Positions 16,708 to 26,165 of a stretch of 64,000 nucleotides of DNA are shown here, piece after piece. The DNA lies in contig NZ_AKKU01000011.1 of the NCBI RefSeq assembly GCF_000272005.1, positions 248,001 through 312,000 on the forward strand. Reading direction: 5' to 3'. Every line of letters begins with the position of its first letter. Position 1 is the stretch's first letter. A program made the position numbers and the translations under genes. The notes below the pieces were generated by a model. The model saw nothing but the letters and a program-made list of their open reading frames with translations. It made no database searches and was not told the DNA's origin. Source of the stretch: Alishewanella agri BL06. Its GTDB lineage: Bacteria; Pseudomonadota; Gammaproteobacteria; Enterobacterales; Alteromonadaceae.

Positions 16708-17595
16708 ATGCGTTTTTTCAGCAAACTCAGTACCGGGCAGCGGCTATTGGTGCTACTGCTCTGCCTACTTACACTGGCCGCTGGTCTCTATAGCGGTGTG
16801 CTGCAACAGCGGTTAGTAAACCCGGCACTGGCGCCACTGGATCAAAAAGCCGAGCAGGCTTTGCAACAAAGTTTATTGCTAAGCAGTGCCTCCTATGCCA
16901 CGGCGCGGCTGATTGACCGCGGTATCGCTTTTGTTTCTGAAGCCGAGGTTGGCGTCGGTGTTGCCAGCGTAAAACCGGGCCAACTATTAAAGCCACTGCA
17001 GGATATGGCCGTGCGCTACTCGGATGTGATGGTGATTGCGATGACTTCGGTTGGGTTGCAGCTCTTTTTACTGCACTTTGGTCAGCTGGCCGCCTTGCCA
17101 CTCTTTGGCAGCGGCATCCTGGCCTCGGCAGCATTGCTGTTATGCGGGCCTGCCAGCTGGCGCAACAGTTGCCGCTATCTGCTGCGGCTTTTTGTGGCGC
17201 TGTTGCTGATTATCCGTATCGGTATTCCTCTGACGGCCTATGGTGTGGCCGAACTGTCGGATTGGGTACTTACGCCACAACGCGAAGCCGCCGAAGCGGC
17301 ACTTAACCAAGAAACGGCTGCTTTGCAGCAAATTGATCAGCCCATGAGCAATACAGAGGATGGCTCAGTTAGCTGGCTGCGGCAAATGGCCGCCAAAGCC
17401 AGTGATATGCTGGGTGCAATGCGCAGCTTCTCCGACAATATGGTAGAAAAGTTAATCCAACTGATTGTGATCTACAGCCTGAAAACTTTGCTATTTCCGC
17501 TGTTATCCATGTATTTGCTGTGGCAGCTGGGCCGCTGGTTTGTTAGCCGGCCAATGCCGCAGCCAGAGGCGGCAGATAAAATAGCAGCGGTGTAG
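16708..17595 (+). CDS. Unknown multi-span membrane protein
   Basis: A 295-residue membrane protein. One helix lies near the N-terminus (LLVLLLCLLTLAAGLYSGV), a central pair at about residues 110-155, another at about 163-187, and a last one near 255-280. A soluble Gln/Ala-rich stretch (about 195-245) separates the last two. I chose the ATG at 16708, which has GGAG seven bases before it; the upstream GTG adds only seven residues. No family was recognised. Its hydrophobic pattern with long helical linkers suggests a structural or regulatory membrane role. Confidence 0.65.
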   Translation: MRFFSKLSTGQRLLVLLLCLLTLAAGLYSGVLQQRLVNPALAPLDQKAEQALQQSLLLSSASYATARLIDRGIAFVSEAEVGVGVASVKPGQLLKPLQDMAVRYSDVMVIAMTSVGLQLFLLHFGQLAALPLFGSGILASAALLLCGPASWRNSCRYLLRLFVALLLIIRIGIPLTAYGVAELSDWVLTPQREAAEAALNQETAALQQIDQPMSNTEDGSVSWLRQMAAKASDMLGAMRSFSDNMVEKLIQLIVIYSLKTLLFPLLSMYLLWQLGRWFVSRPMPQPEAADKIAAV

Positions 17596-17643
17596 CCCCC
17601 TCAATAGCGGCTTATCTGGCAATGAGTTGCCGTTTAAACCACC

Positions 17644-18921
17644 TTAGGTGACTTTTTGTTTTACGGCATACTCTGGCTTTAAATATTCCTGCGAATCCAT
17701 AATGTCGGCCAAAATCGCAACCGCATTACCCATATCCGCGTAGCGTAAATACAAGGGCGTAAAACCTAATCGTAAAATATTGGGTGCCCGAAAATCAGCA
17801 ATAACACCCCGTTTGATCAAAGCTTGGCACAGTGCATAAGCCTGTGGATGCTGATAAGCCAATTGGCTGCCTCTGGCGTGGGGTTGCAGTGGCGTAATTA
17901 AATTAAGGGATGCTAAAGCAGGCTGTTGTTCGACTAACTGATGAAAGCAGTGACTTAGCGCCAGCGATTTATACCGCACATCTTGCATAGTAATATCAGC
18001 AAATACCGTTAAGGCCGCGTCTAACACGCTCATCGCAATAATCGCCGGAGTGCCACTCAGAAATTGTGCTATGCCGGGCGCTTTTTGATAGGTGGTTGTA
18101 AAGCTAAAAGGCGCCTGATGGCCCATCCAACCGGTTAAGGGTTGCGTTAAATGGGTATGGTGACGACTGGCCGCATACAAAAACGCCGGCGCACCGGGGC
18201 CGCCGTTCAAGTATTTGTAGCCACAGCCCACCGCAAAATCTACCTGCCAGGCGTCAAGCTCAATAGGCAAGGCCCCTGCACTGTGCGCCAAGTCCCAAAT
18301 CACTAACACGCCTTGCGCATGAGCCAGCGCGGTTAAGCGTTGCATATCCAGTAAGCGGCCACTGCGAAAATCGACTTGCGTTAGCAGCAATACCGCAATC
18401 TCTGCCGTGATCGCGCGCTCAAGCGCATCAGGATCTTCGCTATCATCCACTAGCACTAACTGACAATTTTGCTCGCCCAATAAACTGGCTAAGCCCTGCA
18501 CCATGTAAAGATCGGTTGGGAAATTACCCGCTTGCGATAATATTTTGCTGCGCCCCGGCTGCATCAGCATGGCGCAGCTTAACACTTTGAATAAATTTAC
18601 CGAGGTAGAATCACAACAAATTACCTGACCCGGCGCAGCACCCAGCAAAGGCGCGATTTTTTCACCCACGGTATGGGGCAGATCAATCCAGTTATGATTA
18701 TTCCAACTTTTAATTAAATCTTGCGACCATTGCTCAGTCAGCACCTGATTCGCTCGCAACGCTGCCACCTTTGGCATCGCACCTAGCGAGTTGCCATCCA
18801 AGTAAATGGTGTCTTTGGGTAACACAAATTCTTCACGTTTAGCCGCCAAAGGATCTGTCGCATCCAGTAAAGCTAAGGTCGTTGTCGTTAAATCGGGTAA
18901 TTGGAACATCAGGCGGCTCAC
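17644..18921 (-). CDS. kynU: Kynureninase
   Basis: A 425-residue fold-type I PLP enzyme that cleaves kynurenine to anthranilate and alanine. Recognised segments: TIYLDGNSLGAMP near the N-terminus, ICCDSTSVNLFKVL (phosphate site), GNFPTDLYMVQGLA, VIWDLAHSAGALP (PLP-contact Asp) and CGYKYLNGGPGAPAF with the Schiff-base Lys. The GTG start at 18921 overlaps the stop of the upstream hydrolase gene by 4 bases; an ATG at 18909 is possible. Neither tryptophan dioxygenase nor anthranilate genes are in the window. The upstream HGGXW hydrolase may supply the formamidase step. Confidence 0.93.
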   Translation of the reverse strand: MSRLMFQLPDLTTTTLALLDATDPLAAKREEFVLPKDTIYLDGNSLGAMPKVAALRANQVLTEQWSQDLIKSWNNHNWIDLPHTVGEKIAPLLGAAPGQVICCDSTSVNLFKVLSCAMLMQPGRSKILSQAGNFPTDLYMVQGLASLLGEQNCQLVLVDDSEDPDALERAITAEIAVLLLTQVDFRSGRLLDMQRLTALAHAQGVLVIWDLAHSAGALPIELDAWQVDFAVGCGYKYLNGGPGAPAFLYAASRHHTHLTQPLTGWMGHQAPFSFTTTYQKAPGIAQFLSGTPAIIAMSVLDAALTVFADITMQDVRYKSLALSHCFHQLVEQQPALASLNLITPLQPHARGSQLAYQHPQAYALCQALIKRGVIADFRAPNILRLGFTPLYLRYADMGNAVAILADIMDSQEYLKPEYAVKQKVT

Positions 18922-19868
18922 TTAGCGATTAATGCTTGCAGCGTTAACAAAAAATACTGAAAGGCGTCGGTTTGCGGATGGATCCAATCAAAATGTCCGG
19001 CGTTATCTAACAGGTAAAGCGGCAGGCCGCTGTCGGTAGCCTGAGACAATGGCACTATGCTGTCAGCGCCGCCATGCAGTAAGAAAGTGGCAGGATGTGC
19101 AGGCTGTTGCGTGGGGCTGGCCGCTTGATATTGCTCAGCAAGATCCGGGTAGTTGCCGCCGATAAATTGACGGGCAGCCCGCTGACAGCCTGTGGCATCA
19201 CTTTGATAACTGGGTAAATCCGTAATCGCCGCCAGACCAATCACAGCTTTTATCGGCTTTAATGCCGTGCCGTGCGCACCGGTGTTAGACGACTGAACAG
19301 ATGCCCCTGCCGCCAATAACGCTAAATGCCCACCCGCTGAGTGCCCTGCTAACACCACTTGATTAACATCGATGGGATAAGGGTGTAATGCCGTTTGGGC
19401 ATGCGCAACGGCGGCTAACACATCATGATAGCTGCCAGGCCAACCGCCGCCCTCATCACCCACCCGACGATATTCTATCGACCACACGGCAACACCGGCT
19501 GCGGCAACCGCTTCACTAAATGCCTGCGTATGCTGGATATCAAAGGCATTAAGCCAACAACCGCCATGAATAAAAATAAGCAACGGCACCTTTTGAGATG
19601 GGGAGTTTGCCGTTATGTCAGGCAAATATAACTGACCAAATTGCAGTGGATTTTCACCATAGGCGAGCGTTTTGCCGTTCCCCGCCACAGGCAACGCCAA
19701 GATACTATTGTAACTCACTTGCGACAACGACTGAGGCTCAGGCTGAGTCTCAGGACGCTGCGCCGTATGATTAACACACGCACTAAGTAACAGGCAGCTT
19801 AGCAGGACCGTTAAAGGCGACAATAATGCCGAATGTTTAGCGGTTAGATGTTTAAAAGTTATAGGCAT
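18918..19868 (-). CDS. Alpha/beta hydrolase lipoprotein, kynurenine-formamidase-like
   Basis: A 316-residue alpha/beta hydrolase with oxyanion motif FIHGGCWLNAF (HGGXW, as in eukaryote-type formamidases), nucleophile elbow AGHSAGGHLALL, Asp in LLHGGADSIVPLS and His in NAGHFDWIHPQ. The N-terminus is a lipoprotein signal ending LLSAC, so the mature enzyme should be lipid-anchored outside the cytoplasm. That is unusual for a kynurenine-pathway enzyme. It overlaps kynU by 4 bases. I used the ATG at 19868; a GTG lies one codon earlier. It may be N-formylkynurenine formamidase or a general carboxylesterase. Confidence 0.78.
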   Translation of the reverse strand: MPITFKHLTAKHSALLSPLTVLLSCLLLSACVNHTAQRPETQPEPQSLSQVSYNSILALPVAGNGKTLAYGENPLQFGQLYLPDITANSPSQKVPLLIFIHGGCWLNAFDIQHTQAFSEAVAAAGVAVWSIEYRRVGDEGGGWPGSYHDVLAAVAHAQTALHPYPIDVNQVVLAGHSAGGHLALLAAGASVQSSNTGAHGTALKPIKAVIGLAAITDLPSYQSDATGCQRAARQFIGGNYPDLAEQYQAASPTQQPAHPATFLLHGGADSIVPLSQATDSGLPLYLLDNAGHFDWIHPQTDAFQYFLLTLQALIAK

Positions 19869-20246
19869 CACAGTTATCTCACCGGTATGTTGCCACCGGG
19901 TGGGTTTATTGATAACGATACGCTAAACCAAAGCCGAATAAGTTCCTAGTGCTTTGCGCCATAAAGCCCGTTTAGGCCTGCAAGTAGCATGATTAATATA
20001 AGCTAATCAGGAGATCCAATAGTTGCGGCGTTCAATCCAACCGGCAAAGGCTGGCAAACCCGAATGAACGCTGCGCTGCGCGATTGGCTTAAAACGCACT
20101 CGCCAAAGGATTATCATTAAGACACTAAAAATCTATTACAAAGTTCCACGACTCTGGTTTACTTGCATATCCAAAGTCGCAATCACAGACATCAAAGAAC
20201 ATCTAACAATCGAGACTACTTTGTTCTGAAATATTAACGTTATTAA
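19869..20246. other. Intergenic region, hydrolase-kynU promoter side
   Basis: About 375 bases between the AraC-type gene and the hydrolase start, both genes on the minus strand. No RNA gene, terminator or coding frame was recognised. A GGTGAG ribosome site precedes the hydrolase. Confidence 0.4.
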
Positions 20247-21278
20247 TCAAACTTGTTTACTTTCCGAAATCCGGTGATGCTGGCGAAACTTCATCAGCGA
20301 ATACTGCTTTGGACTTACTCCGTTCCAGTTTCGAAAAGCGCGTTTGAAACTTCTGACGTCTGAGAAATCCAGTTTGCTTGCGATCTCCTCTAATGACAGG
20401 TGTTGGGTCAATAACAGTTTCGCTTCTTGGTTAAGTACCAACTCTCTGGATTGACGAAAGCTGGTGCGATAAGCGGAGAGTCTGCGTCTTAGTGTCGCGA
20501 CACTGCACCCGAGACTCCTTGCAACACTTTGCTGGTCTCGCAAGCCTGCCTCTAATGCGCCTCGAACTCTGACCAGAAAGCTCTGACAGGCATCAGTTGA
20601 TGGTACCGTTCCCAACCGCTGTAGTTCACTATAAACCATCGCAGTATTCAGCGTGTTATTGCATGATTGTGTTGTTTCAAGCTCCGCCAGCGTCAGAGGA
20701 TAATGCAGCTCAAAACAACCCATTTTGTAGCTAATTGCTGTTTCGGGAAAGGCAGTGCTCAAAGGCGACTGCCCGGCCTCTGTGTTACGACTTTTTATTT
20801 TTAACAGCGCGACAGGAGCTCCAGAGAGGGTGGTGACGATAGCATGAATAAAGATCAACACCATATCCAGGTTGAACATTACATATTGCCCTGCCTCAGC
20901 CGCATACGGGAAGGTTCGGTCATCAATTCGATAGACGAGGGCATCTGTGGTTTTTTCAACCTGATTGTAATTTCCTCCATGAATAAAGTTATAGGCGTTA
21001 GCCAGTTGCCGACATGCCCCTTCAATTGTACGGCAGTGACTCAGGCTTGAGAGTACATAGTCATTGGTACCCGGCATCAAAGGCCTGGCCGATAAATGCA
21101 GCGATTCATCCTGAACCTCGATGGCAAATCTCTCGAGCAGTCTGAGCAAGTTCGCCGGATCTTCCGTCTCTTCGCCTGCATTAATTGCAGTTAGCGTATC
21201 AAGAGAAATCCCCTGCGAGGCCATCATTTCGGCTAATATCTGCCTACTAACACCGCAACGTTGGTTAACTGTTGCCAT
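20247..21278 (-). CDS. AraC-family regulator (OruR/ArgR-like)
   Basis: A 343-residue regulator. The N-terminal ligand domain (about 20-210, Arabinose_bd type) contains NDYVLSSLSHCRTIEGACRQ. A C-terminal double helix-turn-helix (about 235-335) contains SVARSLGCSVATLRRRLSA and SLEEIASKLDFSDVRSFKRAFRNWNGVSPKQY. This subfamily often controls lipase, lipid or amino-acid uptake genes next to it. It lies 99 bases downstream of the secreted lipase in the same direction as the TonB receptor-esterase-lipase series, so it is the likely regulator of that locus. Effector unknown. Confidence 0.85.
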   Translation of the reverse strand: MATVNQRCGVSRQILAEMMASQGISLDTLTAINAGEETEDPANLLRLLERFAIEVQDESLHLSARPLMPGTNDYVLSSLSHCRTIEGACRQLANAYNFIHGGNYNQVEKTTDALVYRIDDRTFPYAAEAGQYVMFNLDMVLIFIHAIVTTLSGAPVALLKIKSRNTEAGQSPLSTAFPETAISYKMGCFELHYPLTLAELETTQSCNNTLNTAMVYSELQRLGTVPSTDACQSFLVRVRGALEAGLRDQQSVARSLGCSVATLRRRLSAYRTSFRQSRELVLNQEAKLLLTQHLSLEEIASKLDFSDVRSFKRAFRNWNGVSPKQYSLMKFRQHHRISESKQV

Positions 21279-21377
21279 AACGTCTCTGCACGTGCTGAAT
21301 TATTACATGAATAAAGCACAGCGCAGAACAGCTGGCAACAGTACGAAAGTACAGTTTGGGTTAAATATACGTTGCGG

Positions 21378-22613
21378 TCAGATAGCGTTTAACCAATTTC
21401 TGATTTGCGTCATCCCTGAACTCTGCCAACCTAAAGCTAAATGGTTCAAATATAACACCGCTGAACCGCCGTGATTACTGATGCCAGTACTGTCATTACA
21501 GCTCGCGACAAAAACAACACCATCCGATGGCCCGGTATGCTCGTTATGAATCAGTGCGATATTCGCTCTGTCACCACAAAGATTATGTACTCTGACATCG
21601 GCAGGTGTACCGGCAGCCCTGAGCTGATCCACCAAAGATAAATGCATAAAGGCTTGAATACCCTGCCCACCACTATAAAAGCCCTGCCCACCATAATAGG
21701 TGGTGTACCAGTCTTGCTCATAACTAGGTAGCGGATAAGTCGCGTCCCAACGTTTCAACATTTGCACAGATCCCGGGAAAAAGCTTGATGCATAACTCCA
21801 CTGCGGGCCAGTATTCCAAACACCGTAACACATGATGCTGGTATGTGCAGTGGGACCATTTATAACACCACCGCACCCGGGATAAACCGCAAAGGTATGC
21901 GTCCAACCATGACGAAACGACCAGTCAATACCGTTATTTGGCGCACCAAGCATAATTAAGCGTCTTACATCCCCACGATAACGAGTACCCCAGGGGCGAG
22001 TAACAGAAGAGATATACATTCGGGCATTAAATGCACTTTTTGACCAGGTGATAACATCCACTTTGCTTGCACCCGTTTTTGTCTTTATCACTGTTATCGC
22101 ATTGGCAATTTGCTCGGCCCAGAAATAACCATCACCATTTTTATGAGCTAAAGATAATGCAAACACTTTAAAATTGTCTGCTGCCAACGACTGCATCAAA
22201 CCAGTGCTTGGACAAGTTTGCTGGCCACAGCCATAACCGCCGGCATCATTCGGGTTAGCCCAGGCGATATCAGCGTCCTGATTTGCACCATGAACCAACA
22301 ACACCGGGACGGACTTAGTATTGCTGCTCCAGCCCGGTGCGTGATAAAGAAGAAAACGCGCAGAGCTTGGTTTAGACGTACCGAAAAACGTGGCGCGTTG
22401 TCCGGTTTGATCACCTCTACCATCTGTTGGAAAGTCCTCTGCAGAGAGGTTTCCACTGGTATCCCGCCAGCGCTCTACCCGGTTCCAACCATTCGAAATG
22501 CCAGTAGTAAATGAAGCTTCATGTACTGGATTCGCAGCAACATAACTGCTAGAAACACTACACATCAGTATCGAACAAAGTACAAAGCTTATCAGTTTGT
22601 TAATGAAACACAT
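21378..22613 (-). CDS. Secreted lipase-like alpha/beta hydrolase
   Basis: A 411-residue exported protein. The signal peptide (NKLISFVLCSILMCSVSSSYVAA) begins at the ATG at 22613, which has GGAGG seven bases upstream; an earlier ATG at 22655 is less likely. Fold marks: VPVLLVHGANQDADIAW (oxyanion strand), DVITWSKSAFNARMYI (nucleophile elbow), LIMLGAPNNGIDW, and a C-terminal YLNHLALGW with the presumed His. The elbow reads T-W-S-K-S, lacking the usual glycines of GxSxG. Cys pairs suggest disulfides. It is third after a TonB receptor and an HSL-type esterase. Substrate probably an ester polymer or lipid; not determined. Confidence 0.8.
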   Translation of the reverse strand: MCFINKLISFVLCSILMCSVSSSYVAANPVHEASFTTGISNGWNRVERWRDTSGNLSAEDFPTDGRGDQTGQRATFFGTSKPSSARFLLYHAPGWSSNTKSVPVLLVHGANQDADIAWANPNDAGGYGCGQQTCPSTGLMQSLAADNFKVFALSLAHKNGDGYFWAEQIANAITVIKTKTGASKVDVITWSKSAFNARMYISSVTRPWGTRYRGDVRRLIMLGAPNNGIDWSFRHGWTHTFAVYPGCGGVINGPTAHTSIMCYGVWNTGPQWSYASSFFPGSVQMLKRWDATYPLPSYEQDWYTTYYGGQGFYSGGQGIQAFMHLSLVDQLRAAGTPADVRVHNLCGDRANIALIHNEHTGPSDGVVFVASCNDSTGISNHGGSAVLYLNHLALGWQSSGMTQIRNWLNAI

Positions 22614-22651
22614 TTTGACCTCCGGTTGCACGATACTGCAGTGCTGCATTT

Positions 22652-23599
22652 TCACGTTAAAAGATCTTCACGAATTTGTCGCGCCAACTGGCTTCTGGCT
22701 TGCTGTGAAATCGGCAATACACCAAACGAAAAAAATGCGTGAATACTGGGGAAGCGAGCTAAACGCCGCAATAATCCTACCGACTTTAGACGCTCGGCCA
22801 GTATGTATCCCTCATCGAAAAGTGGGTCAAAGTCGGCAAGCAATATGCTGGTAGGCGGCAGGTCATCGAGATGAGACAACAATAACGGTGACACTTCCGA
22901 GTTGTCGCTGGTTTCATCCGCCGTTAAATACCAATTGCGCGTATCATCAATGGCAGAGCGCGCAAGAAGATAATCACCGTTACCAAACTGCATTCGGGAT
23001 GGATAAACATCATGTGGTTGATGCACATCCAGCACCGGATAAATCAGGTATTGTGCGGCCACTGGCAACTTCAACATCCGGGCAGCACGTACACTTAATG
23101 CTATCGCCAGATTTCCACCAGCACTGTCGCCCATTAAAGCAACTTTGTCAGTCGTAATGGATAATGCAGCAGCATTCTGATGCAGCCAGCTCAGAGCGGT
23201 ACTCACATCATCTAACCCTGCAGGATATGGATGTTCAGGCGCCAGCCGATATTCAACACTTAAAAAACGCACACCACTTTGCTGACATAAAGAACGCACC
23301 AGCCCATCATAACAATCAAGATCGCCAAGGCTCCAGCCCCCGCCATGGATGAAGAGCACTATGGCATCAGGTACCAGCAGTTGTTGCGGATGATACAAAC
23401 GTGCCGGAATATCATGTGTGCCCGCAGGCAGTCGCAAGGCTTCAACCTGACAACCCGGCTCATTGTCACCGGCCAACGACAAAAACATCGCCCTCGCCCC
23501 TATCCGTGATTCCTCGATAGTGGGTTTATGTGGTTGCATGGTGGCAGACTGCTGATTAAATTGCGTTAATAACGCTTCGGTTGCTAAATCTATAGTCAT
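22652..23599 (-). CDS. HSL-family (Aes-like) esterase
   Basis: A 315-residue cytoplasmic alpha/beta hydrolase of the hormone-sensitive-lipase family. It has the HGGGW oxyanion motif (VLFIHGGGWSLGD), VEYRLAPEHPYPAGLDD, nucleophile elbow LMGDSAGGNLAIAL, Asp in ADFDPLFDEG and His in FPSIHAFFSF. It acts on short acyl esters in this family. Its ATG overlaps the TonB receptor stop by one base (TAATG), so translation is coupled. It probably finishes hydrolysis of fragments produced by the secreted lipase and imported through the receptor. Confidence 0.88.
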   Translation of the reverse strand: MTIDLATEALLTQFNQQSATMQPHKPTIEESRIGARAMFLSLAGDNEPGCQVEALRLPAGTHDIPARLYHPQQLLVPDAIVLFIHGGGWSLGDLDCYDGLVRSLCQQSGVRFLSVEYRLAPEHPYPAGLDDVSTALSWLHQNAAALSITTDKVALMGDSAGGNLAIALSVRAARMLKLPVAAQYLIYPVLDVHQPHDVYPSRMQFGNGDYLLARSAIDDTRNWYLTADETSDNSEVSPLLLSHLDDLPPTSILLADFDPLFDEGYILAERLKSVGLLRRLARFPSIHAFFSFGVLPISQQARSQLARQIREDLLT

Positions 23600-25863
23600 T
23601 AGAAATACCTGTAAGTAAGTTGTAGGCCATAGGTACGGGGATCGCCGTAATAGCCAAGCTGCACACCAGGCGAGGCGCTCAAATCAAAACCATGTTGGCG
23701 ATAGCGTTTGTCGGTAAGGTTTTTACCAAATAAGTTAAGCTGCCACCGCTCGTCTTGGCTCTGCCAATTGACATAAAGGTCGTAAAGGGTGAACCCTGGC
23801 TGCGCCAACAAATCGCTGCTGCTAACTGTCAGATAAGTTTTACTTTTAAAACTCGCACCAGCATTCACTGACAAAGTGCCCCGACTGCCCAGATCAAACC
23901 AGTAATCCAACCCAAGGCGGCCATTCCAACGCGGCGCATTTACCAACTCGCGCTCATCGCTGACTTCCTGTTCGAAATCACCTATCAATTTATCGTAACC
24001 ACCGTTTAAATAGCCCAGATTCATATTCAGTGTCAGGCTGTCGGTTAGTAACGCCTGCAGCTCAAGCTCTGCACCATAAGTTGTTGCTTTACCTGAATTT
24101 TCGAAAAGTGAGAGAAAGGCACCAGTATCAGGATCGATAGAAAAACGGCTAAGTTGAAAGTTTTTATAATCGTTGTAAAAGAATGCCGTGTTCAAACGTA
24201 ATTGCTGGTTAAGCAATAAGGATTTTGCTCCGGCTTCATAGCTCCAAAGCGTTTCAGGATCGTAAGGTTGTGCGAACGAAGTTAACCGACCATTAAAACC
24301 ACCGCTTTTGAACCCTTTACTCACACTACTGTAGAGCATGGTTTGGCTGGAATACTGGTAGTTCAGTACGGCGCGTGGTGAAAAATCATTCCAACGCTGG
24401 CTCGCATCATATCCGGTTAAACTATGACCAATACCGGTACCGAATACCGCCTGCATGCCTTGGGGGGTATCAATACCCGTACCAAAAAACTCCTCTCCAC
24501 TATTAGATACTTGTTTCTTTTCGCTGGTCCAACGGGCTCCCAGAGTGATACTGAGCGGCTCGCTTAATTGCCAACTCATATTGCTGTATACGGCATAGCT
24601 GGTATTGGTTTGGTCACGTAACCCGGCACTGATCACTGGAAATGGGAAGAATACACCATTCCCTAAAGGTACAAAGAAGTCTGGAGCAATGGCACCACCA
24701 AGACTCCAGGAATTTTCCCTAAAATAAAATAATCCCGAAACCAATGACAGAGATTCACTTCGGTATAACCACTGCAACTCCTGACTCAGCTGATCCTGAT
24801 CTTCGTAACTGTAAATACCAAAGCTGGCATCTGGCGTACCGTCTAAATCAAGGTGAGTACGATAGTTCATCTCCCTATAAGCCGTTATCGACTTCAGGGT
24901 AGATTGCTGCAATTGATAGTCTAGCGTTAGTGCAACACCTTTGGTGCGTAATTCTTCGCGGTCGTTAAAATTTGCGTTGACGACAAAAGGGTCCTCCCCT
25001 ACTGGCAAAAAATCCCCGCTAGGCAAGGAGTAGATCGGCGTTTCTCGGTGTGGCGTTCTTGAGTAATCAGGATTCTGATTTGAACCATCTAACACTAAAT
25101 ACGCAGTAAACTCTGATACCGGAGTAAACAGTAAACTGCCGCGCCAAGTTAAGGAGTCCTTATCGTAATCATTCTTCCCAGTGTATTGGTTAAAGCTAAA
25201 ACCGTCGCGGCTGCTTTTGGCAATAGCGAAGCGTCCGGCAAGCTGCTCGTCAATTAGTGGCCCGGTTAAGCTGGCTTTAACACCACGCTGCTGATAATTG
25301 CCTGCCAACACACTTACGTACCCCTCAGTAGTCTCTGATGGGCGGGCACTGGTAAATTTTACTGCTCCACCAATAGTGTTACGGCCATAAAGTGTACCTT
25401 GCGGCCCACGCAATACCTCTATTTGCTGTGGATCAACCACATCCAAAAACGCGCCCTGCACCCGTCCTAAATACACATCATCCAGGTAAATCCCCACTCC
25501 GGGGTCATTAAATGAAATAGAATCCAACTGCCCAACGCCCCGGATGTAAACAACCGCATTAGCTGCATCACCAACATGTAAATTCAAATTTGGCACTAAT
25601 GCTTCCAGTTGCCCCAGATTTTGAATTTGATATTGCTCTAACTCTGCACCAGATAGTGCGGTAACCGCTATCGGAACTCTTTGCAGATTCTCGGTTTGCC
25701 GCGTAGCTGTTACTTCAATAACTTCAATTACTCTGGCTTTCTCCTTTTCAGCGTCTGTTTCGTCAGCTAATATCGGAGATGCCGTCAGCGCAGTCAAAAC
25801 AGCCAAAGGGAGTATTGCGGGTTGGCACAGCTTAAGGCGATATTTTTGTTGTTGTAGTTTCAT
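23599..25863 (-). CDS. TonB-dependent outer-membrane receptor
   Basis: A 754-residue receptor: signal peptide (to about residue 33), TonB box region (EVIEVTATRQTE), plug domain (about 50-165) with VYIRGVGQLDS and the LRGPQGTLYGRNTIGGAV signature, then a 22-strand barrel. It closes with LGYYGDPRTYGLQLTYRYF, ending in an aromatic residue as barrels do. It heads a coupled series with an HSL esterase and a secreted lipase, so its ligand is probably an ester-containing carbon source rather than a siderophore. An AAGGAA ribosome site precedes the ATG. Ligand unknown. Confidence 0.9.
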   Translation of the reverse strand: MKLQQQKYRLKLCQPAILPLAVLTALTASPILADETDAEKEKARVIEVIEVTATRQTENLQRVPIAVTALSGAELEQYQIQNLGQLEALVPNLNLHVGDAANAVVYIRGVGQLDSISFNDPGVGIYLDDVYLGRVQGAFLDVVDPQQIEVLRGPQGTLYGRNTIGGAVKFTSARPSETTEGYVSVLAGNYQQRGVKASLTGPLIDEQLAGRFAIAKSSRDGFSFNQYTGKNDYDKDSLTWRGSLLFTPVSEFTAYLVLDGSNQNPDYSRTPHRETPIYSLPSGDFLPVGEDPFVVNANFNDREELRTKGVALTLDYQLQQSTLKSITAYREMNYRTHLDLDGTPDASFGIYSYEDQDQLSQELQWLYRSESLSLVSGLFYFRENSWSLGGAIAPDFFVPLGNGVFFPFPVISAGLRDQTNTSYAVYSNMSWQLSEPLSITLGARWTSEKKQVSNSGEEFFGTGIDTPQGMQAVFGTGIGHSLTGYDASQRWNDFSPRAVLNYQYSSQTMLYSSVSKGFKSGGFNGRLTSFAQPYDPETLWSYEAGAKSLLLNQQLRLNTAFFYNDYKNFQLSRFSIDPDTGAFLSLFENSGKATTYGAELELQALLTDSLTLNMNLGYLNGGYDKLIGDFEQEVSDERELVNAPRWNGRLGLDYWFDLGSRGTLSVNAGASFKSKTYLTVSSSDLLAQPGFTLYDLYVNWQSQDERWQLNLFGKNLTDKRYRQHGFDLSASPGVQLGYYGDPRTYGLQLTYRYF

Positions 25864-26081
25864 AACATATTCCTTACCTTGTCGTTGCTCCTATACTAGG
25901 GAACATCTACACAACCGCAAGGACAGAACACGTCAATTTTGGGGGTCAAAATCGCTCAACTCTCAAACTGTTAAAGCAATAGGATCAGAAACTTTCTTCC
26001 AGATCGAATATTATTCAGCAATAAGCTTGATAAAACAGCTTACAAGACACCCACCACCAAATAGCGATATCACTTTACTGC

Positions 26082-26090
26082 TGCTATAAT
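26082..26090 (+). promoter_or_regulatory. Extended -10 promoter of the rsgA leader
   Basis: TGCTATAAT is a consensus TATAAT with the TG extension. No good -35 lies 17 bases upstream, as is usual for extended -10 promoters. Transcription would begin near 26097, about 27 bases before the upstream ORF. Confidence 0.6.
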
Positions 26091-26123
26091 TTCACCGTGT
26101 TCTAAATTAAGAAGGAGAGTTTG

Positions 26124-26165
26124 ATGATTGCAGTAATTACCCACCCGGCGAAGGCTGCGGCGTAA
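26124..26165 (+). CDS. Candidate 13-residue leader peptide upstream of rsgA
   Basis: ATG to TAA encodes MIAVITHPAKAAA. It has a near-perfect ribosome site (AAGGAG, seven bases upstream), stronger than that of rsgA itself. A G/C-rich hairpin and a 150-base leader separate it from rsgA, as in attenuation or translational-coupling leaders. No known leader peptide with this sequence is recognised, and translation is only inferred. Confidence 0.4.
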   Translation: MIAVITHPAKAAA

